Assembly: GCA_015178975.1 (NCBI GenBank)
Contig: WHVD01000024.1
Span: 558,001-622,000 of the forward strand
From: Hysterangium stoloniferum
Taxonomy: Eukaryota; Basidiomycota; Agaricomycetes; Hysterangiales; Hysterangiaceae
Length of the DNA stretch: 64,000 nucleotides
Direction: 5' to 3'
The translations under genes were made by a program, and so were the position numbers. Below the pieces are notes generated by a model. That model worked only from the letters and a program-made list of their open reading frames with translations, was not told where the DNA came from and did no database searches. Positions 38,657-49,690 of the stretch are shown here, one piece after another; the first letter of the stretch is position 1, and every line of letters begins with the position of its first letter.

Positions 38657-39013
38657 GCCAGCAGGGAAACCTGCTGCCTTGCAGCTCACACAGCCCAATA
38701 TTCTACCATTGTCCTCAACATGTGCTTTTGTTCTTTAAGGCTTCACCACTCATAGTTTTGCTGTATATAAAGTCTCCCAAGTTCCCTAGAATATCATCAT
38801 ATTTTGCATATCTTTTCACATTAGATATTTTGTGCTCACAGCACAACATATCTTATATATTGGAGCACCACCCTTGTCAAACCTCATACCTTAAGATTGG
38901 GAGTCTTCTTTGAATATTCCCACAATTCCACATAAATGGAAGTTGAAACCGGCTCTGCAACTACACTCCCTCCCCCCTTGTGATGGTACCACTCCTTCCA
39001 TCCCTCTCCCACC

Positions 39014-39511
39014 TTGACTGTTATCTCCACTCAGTCCCCCTCTGTGCCCTGCATTAGCACTGATGACTACCTACCCCTTTACCCTTCAGACCTGTTGGCC
39101 TTCCCCTCAAATACCTTCTCTCTCACTCACAGCTCTAGTCCTGGCCTTCAGGACCTTTCACCACCTGTTCTTCCTTTCCCTATCCTTTTAAACAGTGTCC
39201 ACACTACTTGGAAATCTATTCCTTCTTTTCAGCTTCATCCCACCACCTTTCCATCATCTCAGCCCCTGATTCCACTCTCTACCCAATCTGCTACTATGGC
39301 AATACTCCTTACTGGGAAGACAGCAATTCCTCCTCCTGGTTCTACAAGCACTCCCAAAACTTTCAATGGGAATGAGGATGGTGTTGCAGAATTTTTAGAA
39401 CAGTTTGAGAAGTGCACAGATGATGCCCAGCTGCCAGATCCAGACAAAGTATCATTTATTTTTCATTATCTGTTGTTATCACCCATTGCTGGATACTTCA
39501 ATCTTCCATGA
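39014..39511 (+). pseudogene. Gypsy-type Gag N-terminal fragment
   Basis: The last 70 residues read TGKTAIPPPGSTSTPKTFNG, then GVAEFLEQFEKCTDDAQLPD and KVSFIFHYL. This is the start of the capsid region of fungal gypsy Gag (the usual PxxFxGxxxxxxxFLxxxE pattern). It stops at 39511 after an abrupt change of sequence, so only the N-terminal third of Gag remains. It differs from the Gag at 17.2-18.1 kb and lies on the opposite strand from the neighbouring LTR. Confidence 0.6.
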
Positions 39512-40094
39512 TTATCTGTAACTTCTATCCCAACTTCCATTCATGGAATATTTCTAGTTCCCATACTTCTGAACCCAATCCTTGCTCTGCATTTGGTAAC
39601 TTGTCTGTTGACAATTGTTCATTTGTTTGCTTGTTGTATTCCCATTTCAGAATACCTTCCCTAATCAATCTTATTGTGATCTTAGTTTGTAGTACAATAA
39701 TGAAAGCACTTATATTAGTTTCCCCAAATTTGTACTTTACCTTAGATCTGATATCAACTTAGTTTCTTATTCCTCCTTTCTTTCTGTACACTCAATATTT
39801 GGAACTTTTCAGAACTCTGAATATCCATAATCTTCCAGTATAAATCCTGTCTTTGAAATTAAAGATATTCTAAACATTTGAGTAGGAGTGCAGTACATAA
39901 ACTGAAGCCAACATCCTAACCCTATCTAGAAGTTTCTAAATTCCCAATCATTTCCAATAATTCCAAAATAAATTCCCAACACACACTTAACAGTATATCA
40001 GATCTCAATCCTGCAATTCACTCATTATAAATCCCAAATGCAAAGCTGCTGAAGGACTATCCCAACTTTAATCCCCATTGCAACTTTATACCAC
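39512..40094. other. AT-rich interval
   Basis: No gene seen. Repeats of TTCCAAT/TTCCCAA-like words at 39920-39990. Confidence 0.45.
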
Positions 40095-40916
40095 TGTTAA
40101 GTTCCCAAGGATCTCGGAGCTATGCAATTTCTGGTAATATTCCTGAATACTTTCCAGAAATGTCCCATGGAGTCCCCAGGTAATAGTCTAGGGAGTTTCC
40201 AGGGATTAGTACAAGGAGTATCAGAATAATTACCAGAGTAATGGGATGGACTTGGCTTCAGCTTATGTGCTGCACCCTCATACACTTATTTGGATGTCCA
40301 TATTTCAAGCCGGCAGATGGAATGCCTACAAGAAAAATGTAGATTATGGATTTCCTGTGAGAATTCCAGAAATCGAGCGTACAGACAGACAAGAGGACTT
40401 GAGACTGGATCAGGATGTATTCAGGGTGTAACTAGTTTGAGATTCAAACTGGATTGTAAGTACATGAGTATGGGAGACTATATAGACTTTGAAAACTAAA
40501 TAACTAATCTATTACAAATCCAGCAGAAAAAGGATAAATGAATCAACCTAAATTGAGGCAGGTAAAGAGTATACTGGGAGTTAGGGATGGAATGGAACAG
40601 AAGCAGACGACGAATCATGACAGGTCATTTGACCATAATGGGAGCAGGGTTCTATGCTCTGTTAGAGGGGTTCCAGGAGTCTGGTTGGAGTCTGGTGATG
40701 GGCACAGAGAGTCAGGTATAAACAGGTTGATGTGTCTGGTTGTAACTGTACCTTTTGGTATGAAATAGAGGGTTGGGTGCATATAGGGTGGAGTCAAAGA
40801 TGATTAAAGAAGCATGTATAGCAAAACACAGGGGGTCTGGTCTGGGAAATGACCAAGAACATGTAAGGAAGTCAAATGTCAAAGGGTAGAGTCCAATGGA
40901 TTCCAGGTCATAACAG
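40095..40916 (-). mobile_element. LTR, 822 bp, no target duplication
   Basis: Begins TGTTAAGTTCCC and ends CAGGTCATAACA. Carries the hallmark GGACTTGGCTTCAGCTTA at ~40251. The flanks are ACCAC and GAAGG, which do not match, so this LTR was rearranged after insertion or derives from recombination between two elements. Confidence 0.75.
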
Positions 40917-41099
40917 AAGGTGTTTAGTCAGGGGGCAATCAAATCGAAGTCGCCAAGATGTCTTTGAGCTCGGAGTGTCATCAGGAAGTGTCTTACATAT
41001 CAAGCTGAAGACTTGCCTTCTATTTATGTTGGTTCAGCTGTCCCAATCGCTGCGCAAGAATTAACCACTATGGATTCTCAGGGGTAACCAACGCAAGTA

Positions 41100-43400
41100 T
41101 CCACAGAGTTTCTGACAATACGCGATTCAACACTCCCCGCGCTTGCTGACGAGTCATCAATATCCGGGATGTCCTCCCCATCGCCGTATGCCTCACACCA
41201 GGGAATCGCCGACCATCGCTGCATGACGACTCTGGCCCATCCGGAAGATCAACCTCCCGGGATACCTTTGCGATCGCAGCTTAACCGTCAAAGTACCCAA
41301 TTCCACAGGTGGATCAACCTGTGCTTCCTCCAACTCCAGACGACCATCAAGCTCCTGAGGAAATTGGAGAGAGAGAGGCTTTCGATCTTGAATGCATTTC
41401 ATCCTCTTCTCTTCTATATACTTAGTCCTAATGCCTTTCAATTCCAGGGCCTCTATTTTTTCCATGTTCTCTATATCTAGCTGTGCATTCGGATCGCGGT
41501 GGATGACGTGCTGAGTGATTTCTTTAATAACATCTTTGTTTCTGCATAGGATTTGACCTCCGGCGGCAGCTTCATTGATCCGGGCGTAGCGGTTCACCAT
41601 AGGGCCCGGACGGCCCATACGTCTTGTCACAGGATCCCGTTCAAAGTAGGGAACTCCACAATGAATCCCCATCCGAACAGATAAACCCCGAGAAATCACC
41701 TGGTCCTGAGAATCCCTGATTTCCTTCCAATCCTAACTCTGCATAATCTCCAGCGGCCAGGGCTCATGCAACAATTGGACTTGAACCGTAAAACAGCAGT
41801 GGACGGCAAAGAGAACGTCTGAGATGAACGCGTCGCCTTCAGTCTCAACTTCGCATCCATGTGTTATTCGAAGAAGCCTCCGAAGGAGATTGATCGCAGT
41901 AGCCATTCCAGCATTCTTCTCCCATAGAAGTGTCGAGTGTCAGATATCGGTGGAGGTGACCTTTCGGCGGTTCGGCGTCAGACCAGGGGGCATTTGCACG
42001 ATCCAACGAACCATGCACATCTTATTCTCCTTTCTTTGTTTCATATTTTTCCTTGTTTTATATCCCTTTTGTTCGTGTCACCCATTGTTCACTTTTGGTA
42101 TATAAATAGTTATACTACTTGGAACGGACTAATAAATCAGACCGCGGTCTTTGTAATGGGGGGAGTGTTTTCCCCATTTAAGCTCCGCTACAGTGGAACG
42201 TTTTTCTTCGCCTTTGTCTCTTGCCACCATCGTCTGAGTGGCCGGCCCTCAAGGTTTTGCTCAGCCTTGCCTTGAGTAGTTTTCTTTTTCCCACCATCCC
42301 ACCCTTTCCTGCTACTTTATTGCCCTAAAACCTGTAGTTTAGATTGAATTTTCATGTATTTACTACTAGTTTGGCATGCTGTTGGGGCTCGCTCATGTCC
42401 CCATCAGCATGGTTTGTGCAATGGAGCCTGCGGCCCCCGGATTCGGTTCCACTAGGGGTCCGCTCAGCAAATACGGACAGAGACAAAGAACGAGACTGAG
42501 TTAATTATTAGGTCTTGCTTTCCAACACATCATACTACGCACGGGGCCATAGCTCATAGCGAAATCTCGAAGCTTGTGGGCTGCAATCACCGGTTCATTC
42601 CTGTGGTTACGCGCGACATCAACACCCGTTGGATAAGTGATATAGTTCCAAAGATCACGGTTCGCGATGATGACAAATTCATCCTCTTTCGAGGGTAGCC
42701 ACTCCCTAATCTCTGGTCGCGAGCTTCCAGCAAGGAGAACATGATAGTCGCCAAACGAACGTACGGTGTCGACGATGTTGTTGACCTGACCCTCCGTTGA
42801 CACCCAGCCTTCCGCAGGTCGAATACGGGCCGTCTCAGAACGAACACATGTGCCGCAACATTACACAATTCCCCTAATGCAGGCATCAATCTAGCGCCGG
42901 CTCAGCTTGGTCAATGCGTCGGCAGTTCCCCACCTAAAATCATCATCGTCATGTCAACTAATGGTCCTTCATGACTACAAACGGTGTTCTTTTGTTTGGG
43001 TTTGCTTGCCATCCGATATTCCTTCTTTCGCGGTTTTTAACTTGCGGTTATGGTTAATGACCGGAGTGGCTCCAGACAATCACCGGATGTCCCATTTGTG
43101 GATCTAAATGCAACGTTATCCACCTTCACAGCCCATATTAGCACCACACTCCCTCTGACTTGAACTGTTGCATGACCTGCACTAGCTCTAGGTAATGGCC
43201 CCAGTAATCTCTGCCTAACTGTATTGAGAAGTGTAGACAGCGGGAAATCCATATATTCAGGCAGTCGCAGGTTTCAGGCCGTCCTTATGTGCAAATGCAT
43301 CACATTTCGGCCAATTTCTTGGTCACAAGGCTATCGAAATATCCGCCGGCGCCACTATGACGAATTGTGAGTAGAACCTCTCTATTGACTGCAGGCATAG
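41100..43400 (-). pseudogene. Adenylate cyclase (CYR1/UAC1-type) pseudogene: PP2C-like and class III cyclase domains
   Basis: Fungal adenylate cyclases carry a PP2C-like domain followed by a class III catalytic domain that makes cAMP from ATP. On the minus strand, from ~43400, a PP2C-like part is visible. It ends with AEGWVSTEGQVNNIVDTVRS, DEFVIIANRDLWNYITYPTG and AAHKLRDFAMSYG (to 42501). After the ~375 bp repeat the cyclase domain follows (~41990-41190): TDI, stop, HSTLLWE; NAGMATAINLLRRLLRI; ETEGDAF; VQLLHEPWPLEI; GLSVRMGIHCG; RRMGRPGPMVNRYARI; GGQI. Metal-binding Asp positions (TDI, GDAF) are kept. In-frame TGA (complement of 41940-41942) and TAG (complement of 41733-41735), frameshifts near 41975 and 42830, and the inserted repeat show it is dead. 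The LRR and Ras-association regions are not visible. Confidence 0.85.
42118..42493. repeat. ~375 bp dispersed repeat, copy 1
   Basis: Starts CTTGGAACGGACTAAT and ends GACAAAGAAC. Homologous over its whole length to 46002-46376. It contains a CATGCTG...CAGCATG hairpin around a GGGG...CCCC inner stem (42376-42412). It separates the two domains of the adenylate cyclase pseudogene. No coding capacity and no clear terminal inverted repeats; type unknown (possible solo LTR or MITE). Confidence 0.7.
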
Positions 43401-44460
43401 GGACGGCGTGTTAATTCCAAAACAAAACACTCAGTATAGAAGTTAAGTATCCCAATGACTAGGAGAAATAGAATGCATTGCCTGAATCATGTAACGCTAG
43501 ACCGAGCGAGACCACTGTGCGGTTTTGTGGGAGATTCTGGTCATATAATTATGTCAAACAGTCGGGAGAGTTGGTGGTCGTCTGGATACACGAGGATGAT
43601 CTTTGGCTGGTGCCTGAGTTGTCCATGATCAGCTCGAGTTGTGCCTAGTGTTTCGGTGTGTGCACCGCTTAGAGCGTGATCAATCCCTCCTCTTCTGTCA
43701 GACTCCATACCTCTCGTGAAATACCATAGCTCGGGTTCAAAGGTCCCATCGTCGAGTACGTAGTTCATCAACGAGACGTGTCCCAACAAAAATTGCATGG
43801 TATCTCTGTCAATTTGATTGTACAACTATCTACCTTCCGATTTTTCACGAACACCAAGGTATGGTAGACATTGAACCGGTTTGGTTTGCTAATGCACCTA
43901 ATCTTAGGAAATGCCGATAATCTTTGTCGTGCACGGTTTTGGTGGAATTTTCCTGGAAAATTTAGGCCATGGTTAAGCTCGTATATGTCTTGTCACTCAC
44001 TTATTTCAGGCTCTCATTTATGTCAATGCAATACATGCAGTGCATCTCCTAAACCGCAGGGCGATTGACATTTTGACTAGTGGTATGCTGGTTATAAGAA
44101 CACTGCCCGGACAAACCCACACGAGTGCTTCATTCAGCATGAGGATTATATTCCGCTACTGCGACAACGGCAAATACATTGTACTCCGATTAGTCATACA
44201 ATGTATCAAACCGGCCATATGCCATTGTAGCACTTGTACGGGACGATTCATTGGGGAACTTGGCTATTATTCTTGATATATTTCCCTCACGCTTCTTACA
44301 TTCACTCTGCAGTTATCTTAATTTAATTTACTCAGCCATTCTAACAGGCACTACCAAAGGAGAGTGAACCATAAGATTCATATGGAGGGATTATGGCTTA
44401 AATCAACAGATGACAGTGATTTCCAATCATTGGCTATGGGATTACAGGAAATAAGAAGTT
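43400..44460. other. No convincing gene
   Basis: A 94-codon minus frame at 43541-43825 (with MQFLLGHVSLMNYVLDDGT) and a 78-codon plus frame at 44040-44276 have no recognisable family. The first lies upstream of the cyclase relic and might be another decayed exon, but it does not resemble LRR repeats. Confidence 0.35.
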
Positions 44461-44466
44461 CCCCCT

Positions 44467-44882
44467 TTAAATTCCAAGATTGGGGAGTCCACGACATTGG
44501 CTACACATGCCATTTACCCAACTATACATTATGCACGTACTGTGTGTGGGAACTGCATGATTTGAGATAGGCAACCCCTTCTCCCAGCTTATGGCTAACC
44601 TTAGACGAAACAAGCCCTTCTTCTTAAACATAAAGCTCGAGCTGATCAATAAACCTGCAAGTGATATGATGTTAGTTACACTCCAAATCAACCAGCCCAG
44701 AAAAATCCCAATATCCACCAGGAAGAATAGCCAATCCAATACCAACAATCTGAATGTGTCAGGTAGAAAGAGTAACAGGTAGTTTTAATACTTGAGGATA
44801 CCTTACAGGATGAGGGTAATGGCGGAATGCCTCCAGCAGCACTTGAAGTGGCACTGGCTGCTGCAGAGATCGCCGAGGACAT
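44467..44882 (-). CDS. Hypothetical small hydrophobic protein, spliced
   Basis: From 44882 the frame begins MSSAISAAASATSSAAGGIP. A GTAAGG donor near 44811 and a CAG acceptor near 44757 bring in a strongly hydrophobic exon (WLFFLVDIGIFLGWLIWSV in one frame, VGIGLAILPGGYWDFSGL in another). A second GTAACT...TTGCAG intron at ~44660-44684 follows. The phases do not decide the frame. Unknown function. Confidence 0.3.
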
Positions 44883-44949
44883 ACCTGAGTAAATACCAGC
44901 CTTGGAATCACCATGGGTGTTGTTGTTTTATAAAATAGTCGATTGTCCA

Positions 44950-45387
44950 ACTTGACTCGGAAAGGTCTGATGTTGCAACTACTGATTCACATACTCCTTT
45001 TATTGAATATACAAAATGTTATGGAAAAGTCCTCATATTTTTAAGTGAGAATATTTCCTCTGCCTATGACTACATGTTTTTGGAGTTTATATTTCATTAC
45101 CCCAAAAAATCATCTTTAAGACTTGTATACTCTTTTAAAATATGCACAAATGTCATGGTTAAATGAGATTATCTGGGTTATGACTTAAGCTTTGGGATAA
45201 GATGCAGCCCTAATGGCCTAAAGCCTAAAATGAAGGAAAATATGAATGTGAATTAATTGGAGAATGGAAAGGTGGCTCATTGATAGCAGATGAGAGTTGA
45301 AGAGGTGATGATCCTTTATGAGATGTATGACTTATGCTTGTAATGTTTTGGCACACCCTGCCAGACTCAGGATATCAATAAAGAGCT
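44950..45387. other. AT-rich interval
   Basis: Nothing recognised. Confidence 0.4.
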
Positions 45388-45724
45388 TCAAATATTCAAT
45401 AACTTCGTCATTTGAAGAATTAGATGGATCACTGGAGGGCTCGGGGGCAGATGGTGCCATTGATGTGGGAAGCACCATCGAGTGTGCAATGGTGAAGATT
45501 CAAATACTTGTAAGTCCAGCGTCCAATCATCATCAATAAGCTGACTCAACAATTTGTTCCATTGTGTTTTGTTGAGTATTGAACCACTGCACAATATGAT
45601 CAACCCATTCTATGCCAAGGTCCGTCATATGTGGAGTCCAATATGCAGCAAAGGAGACAATGGAGTGCAGCCCTTGTCTTACCCTAATTCCTTTTGTAAA
45701 AACCTTCATTTGTACCACTAACAT
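45388..45724 (-). CDS. Hypothetical open frames
   Basis: Two overlapping minus frames: 45724-45533 with FAAYWTPHMTDLGIEWVDHI, and 45603-45388 with LLSQLIDDDWTLDLQVFESS. They may be one broken gene. No domain recognised. Confidence 0.2.
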
Positions 45725-46001
45725 ACAATGGGAAAGCAGAGTGACCCAACTCTGTTATGACCTATACCAACAATCGTCACCACTATCTGCCTGCTTTTTC
45801 CCAGTGTATATGATTCTTTTAGTATCATATTTTCATATGACTGATTAAACACGAACATCACTTAGATTGTGTTCCTGTTTGACCATGTTCTCACATGCAG
45901 AAAGCTTTCACCTTGTCATCACTACAGCACACTAGATCAGAGATTTTGGAATATCTACACCCACTATATAGACTTCTTAGCCTTCCTACACTCCCTAGAT
46001 C

Positions 46002-46376
46002 TTGGAACGGACTAATTCCGTTAGTACGTGTTCTTTGTAATGGGAATGTTTCCCCTTTTAAGCTCCGCCATCGTGGAGTCAGCTCCCGCCGCCTTTTGTC
46101 TCTTGCCACCATCTTCTGAGTGGCCGGCCCTCAAGGATTGCCCAGGCTTTCCTTGAGTAATTTTCTTTTTCCCGCCATCCCACCCTTTCCTGCTCCTTTA
46201 TTGCCCTAAAACTCGTAGTTTAGATTGATTTTTCATGTATTTACTATTAGTTTGGCATGCTGTTGGGGCTCGCTCATGTCCCCATCAGCATGTTTTGCGC
46301 AATGGAGCCTGTGGCCCCTGGATTCGCGTCCACCGGGGGTCCACTCACCCAAACATGGACAAAGACAAAGAATAGT
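46002..46376. repeat. ~375 bp dispersed repeat, copy 2
   Basis: Full-length partner of 42118-42493. Its flanks (CTCCCTAGATC on the left, AAGCTTTTATACCGACTAG on the right) are contiguous at 10440-10475, so this copy is an insertion with an identified empty site. Confidence 0.75.
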
Positions 46377-46554
46377 AAGCTTTTATACCGACTAGTAAAT
46401 AGGGATCTCGCCAAAGTAGGGTGTCTAGCCCTGGCTCCGCTTGATGGACGCACATAGCACCATTCCACCGCTCCCACTATATCCGATTCCATTTTACCCT
46501 ACCATCAAAAATTAATGGCGCGTAATTCAATATTTGACTTTATCAGTAAGTCCT

Positions 46555-46705
46555 CAGTAAGATACACTGGGAAAAACCCTTGTTTCAAAGACTTTTAGGA
46601 TCCTCAGTAGAGGCTTGTTTCATATAAACTCCGCCAATCACTCATCGGATCCTTAACCGATTTATAGGCGATTAAGGATCCAACGTGTGGTTGGCGGGTT
46701 TAGAA
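46555..46705. repeat. Hairpin repeat, copy 2
   Basis: Partner of 10100-10245. Contains the inverted pair GGATCCTTAA (46639-46648) and TTAAGGATCC (46671-46680) around a 22-base centre. Confidence 0.6.
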
Positions 46706-46779
46706 TCCAATGCACTTCCGATTATACCACTTGCCTGGGAAAGAGACCCGAAGGTCGGACTTGATCGAACGCGCCAGTC

Positions 46780-47475
46780 AAGGTCCTTCAACAGTGCAGC
46801 AATGTCGGAAATGACACCCGAAATGGCGGCTCGAAATTAGGCTGTGGTCAAATGTCAGCTGGATATCCTTCCCATTGCCACACACAGAACCTTGCTCTGA
46901 AACGTTTTCCAAGAGTGATACTGCACTTGATCGAACGTCAGAGTCAGAGTCCTTCAACAGTATAACAACGTTGGGAATGACAACCGCAATGGCGGCTCGA
47001 AATTCATCTGTGGTCAAATGTCAACTGGGTTCCCATCCCATTGTCACACACTGCACCTTGCTCTGGAATTTTCCCCAGGTACTGCGCTTGATAGAACGTC
47101 AGAGTCAGAGTCCGTCAACAGTGCAAGAATGTTGGGAATGACAATCGCAATGACAGCTCGAAATCTGCGGCCAAATGTCAGCTAGATTCCCACCCCATTG
47201 TGACACACCGCACCTTCCTCTGAAACCTTCCTCAGGAACAGATAGTGCCCTTGATAGAACGCGCCAGTCCAAGTCCTTTAGCAGTGCAACAATGTTGGGA
47301 ATGGCACCGACCATACCGGTGGGGAATCTAGTTGACCACAGCCTAATTCCGAGCCGCCATTGCGGGTGTCATTTCCGACATTGTTGCACTGTTGAAGGAC
47401 TATGACTGGCGCGCTGGATGAAGGGCAGGATTGACCATGGGGAGGGTTGCAGCGCAAGGTGCAGTGTGTGGACAA
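46780..47475 (-). pseudogene. HEAT/ARM-repeat protein relic with internal inversion
   Basis: Four tandem DNA units of about 160 bp lie on the minus strand, each encoding a helix pair such as AAIAVVIPNVVILLKDSDSD followed by VRSSAVSLLENVSEQ. This fits the HEAT-like repeats of large basidiomycete ARM-fold proteins. Unit starts (TTCAACAGTGCA-type) are at ~46790, 46955, 47112 and 47276. Reading frames are broken in most units. At ~47330 the orientation flips: 47340-47425 repeats the first unit in reverse complement, so the array ends in a palindromic junction. Confidence 0.55.
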
Positions 47476-48315
47476 TGGGATGGGAATCCAGCTGATCAGG
47501 CTTGGGCCTCTGTGGCTGTTGGGGAGCGGACGGTCATAGATGTTAGGAGAAGAGTTCCTGAAGAATATGTCATGTGGCTGTCACAGACATGATGTGGGAT
47601 GCGTTGAAAGAGACGGTAGCGGATTTTGCGGAGAGGCGTGTAAAAAAGTACATTCAAGAGGAGATTGAACACTAATGACCCTCATTTGCGAGACATTCTG
47701 TCTCACCTTTTTTACACGAGCGCTTACTTCTTCAATACTCGTTGTCCTAACAGTGAGTCTTTGGATGTGTGTTGAAGTTGTGCGAGTCCTGACGACGCTT
47801 ACGTTGATTGTCTTAGGGGGATGTCCAAATGTTTGCCTTACTTGCTATTGTGGTACCTAACGAACTGGGGGATTGGACCAGTATGTACAGCGGCATTTGT
47901 TGATGCATATGTTGGCGAGCTCCTAGAACCTACAATAATGTATCAAAATTCTTAGCAAATCGTTCGCGCTATAAATTCCTTCCCGGCTTCAGCTTCACGC
48001 ACTTGCTGCTCGTGTGCGAAAATATTCCCCTTACGAGCTGGTTCGAGATAGAACGGAGGTTAAAATCCATATGTATCCGTCCACTGCATCCTTCCATCCA
48101 CTTAACACTCGATTCAAGGCACAAACTGCGGTTTTCTCCCCATGCGGCCAGTGTAATACTTCCATCAAAGTCCGAACTCTCGGGACAGTTCCCACTTGTG
48201 AAAGTATAACTCCCTCCCTACTCTCTGAGTAGTTTGTCACCTGCCTGTCCATAAACCTCCCGTGCGCTGTGCTACAAGCCTCCACGTCACAAAGCCTGCT
48301 ATCGCATGTTTTATC
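47476..48315. other. No convincing gene
   Basis: Short frames only. A plus-strand tail with TDMMWDALKETVADFAERRV ending at ~47674 looks protein-like but is isolated. Confidence 0.35.
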
Positions 48316-48732
48316 TCACACGTCCTCTCGCTGAATTCCTACAACAGCTATTTCCACACATGGCACCAGCGGCTCCTCTCCTCCAGATAGATGCGTATTA
48401 GATGAGAGTTCTGAGACATGCCTGCGCGGCAGGCTGTGGGCTGTTGGGCTGCAATGAGCGATTTGCAGTCTTCTGCTGGTGCTGTCGAGAGGAGCAGTCG
48501 GAATCAGATGGGGAGGGAGATATGCAGGATGAAAGTCATGATTATCGTCCTGCCATGGGGAGGAGTGGAATGTGATTTTGGGTTGTGGTGGTGGTGATGA
48601 CCTCCAACTAGGGATATCCTCCGATTCAGTTATTGGTCCATGGCACTTGGTATGTGTCTTGCTCATCAGTCTCAGGCTCTTTAATCTGTTGGTCCAAGGC
48701 TGTTCACGACAGCCGTGGTTATCAGACCCCAA
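48316..48732 (-). CDS. Hypothetical proline/serine-rich protein
   Basis: 138-codon open frame starting MGSDNHGCREQPWTNRLKSL, with a SSPPPQPK stretch and several HxP motifs. Low-complexity composition suggests a disordered protein or a chance frame. No paralogue and no intron support. Confidence 0.2.
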   Translation of the reverse strand: MGSDNHGCREQPWTNRLKSLRLMSKTHTKCHGPITESEDIPSWRSSPPPQPKITFHSSPWQDDNHDFHPAYLPPHLIPTAPLDSTSRRLQIAHCSPTAHSLPRRHVSELSSNTHLSGGEEPLVPCVEIAVVGIQREDV

Positions 48733-48921
48733 TGTCGGTTGTGTACCAAGTTATGATGGGGCCATGGATATGGACCCTTTTTTTCGTTTTCTTTTCACTC
48801 TAATCGAACCTGCGACAATCCTCCAACATTCCGCTCACTCCCGACAAGTAACACATTCCCACTTCCAAAGCCCACATCCCCGTTGTTATACAAACCTCGT
48901 GATGCTGTGCCTCTTGTCGCC

Positions 48922-49275
48922 ATGACTGGACCGCCCAATAATGACATTGCGTGTGTGGCGGACAGGAAGGAGGAGGAAGAATTGCCTGGTGCCGACTTGT
49001 GAGTTTCTTATGACGCCTCGCTATCCTTCGTGTCACTAACATCTTTATCTTAGGCCCGCCTAGCGAAGGCGACTTCAGATCCTAGTTATGTTCCCAAGGA
49101 ATAGACTCTTGGAACGATGTCTTTGTCAGATTTTGGCTTTCATACCAGGACGATGCGGAGACTTGTCAGGGTTATGTGCTTGGTACTGGATCTAATATGC
49201 CTAGGATAGACGTTTGTGAAATCAACGCAAAGTTAGGCCGCATTTCTCCTGATTTTCGCAATCTTGACTAGGAAC
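48922..49275 (+). pseudogene. Hypothetical two-exon gene, broken
   Basis: ATG 48922 opens a short exon (CVADRKEEEELPGADL) ending at a GTGAGT donor, with an acceptor TTAG at 49053. The second exon carries SWNDVFVRFWLSYQDDAETC and INAKLGRISPDFRNLD in one frame, but a TAG at ~49084 precedes it. No known domain; probably decayed. Confidence 0.25.
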
Positions 49276-49479
49276 CATTATCCATCCACAGGGCCGCTGA
49301 GGAAAGCCAAAGTAGCGTAGAAAGACTCCGGAAGGTTATGGATGGACTCCTAGATAAGCACCTATACAGGAGGTACCGACCTAAGGTAACTCACTCAATA
49401 CTGCACCTACAGTGCTGGGAAAAATACTACAAATATCAGAAAAATATGGAGATCATAATAGACTATGTTAGAGCTGTAG

Positions 49480-49690
49480 TATCATACTCTAACAGCATGC
49501 ACGAGACATGCATCGAAATGGGGACGGGAAGCCTTTTTCAGACCTTCAATAATATCTTCTTTAAAACATGTGTCGTTCATCCGGAAGTTAGTTCAAAATG
49601 ACTAGTTCCCTCAAATGTATTCAGCACATGTATGGGGACAACTGCAGAACTTGGCATAATAATACAAAGTGAGTATATGCGTTCTTACAT
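49480..49690. repeat. Family B downstream segment, copy 2
   Basis: The segment with GAGACATGCATCGAAATGG, ACCTTCA and GTGTCGTTCATxCGGA is repeated at 54725-54840, followed in both by CACATGTATGGGGACAACT. It defines the 3' boundary region of the tandem family B units. Confidence 0.6.

Noticed and set aside
39014-40916. One element made of the gag at 39.0 kb and the LTR at 40.1 kb
   Set aside because: The LTR family sense inferred at 18.2 kb is opposite to this gag, no second LTR precedes it, and the intervening sequence has no pol.
48572-48925. 117-codon plus-strand frame
   Set aside because: Antisense to the frame at 48316-48732, and neither has domain support; I kept only the less implausible one at low confidence.
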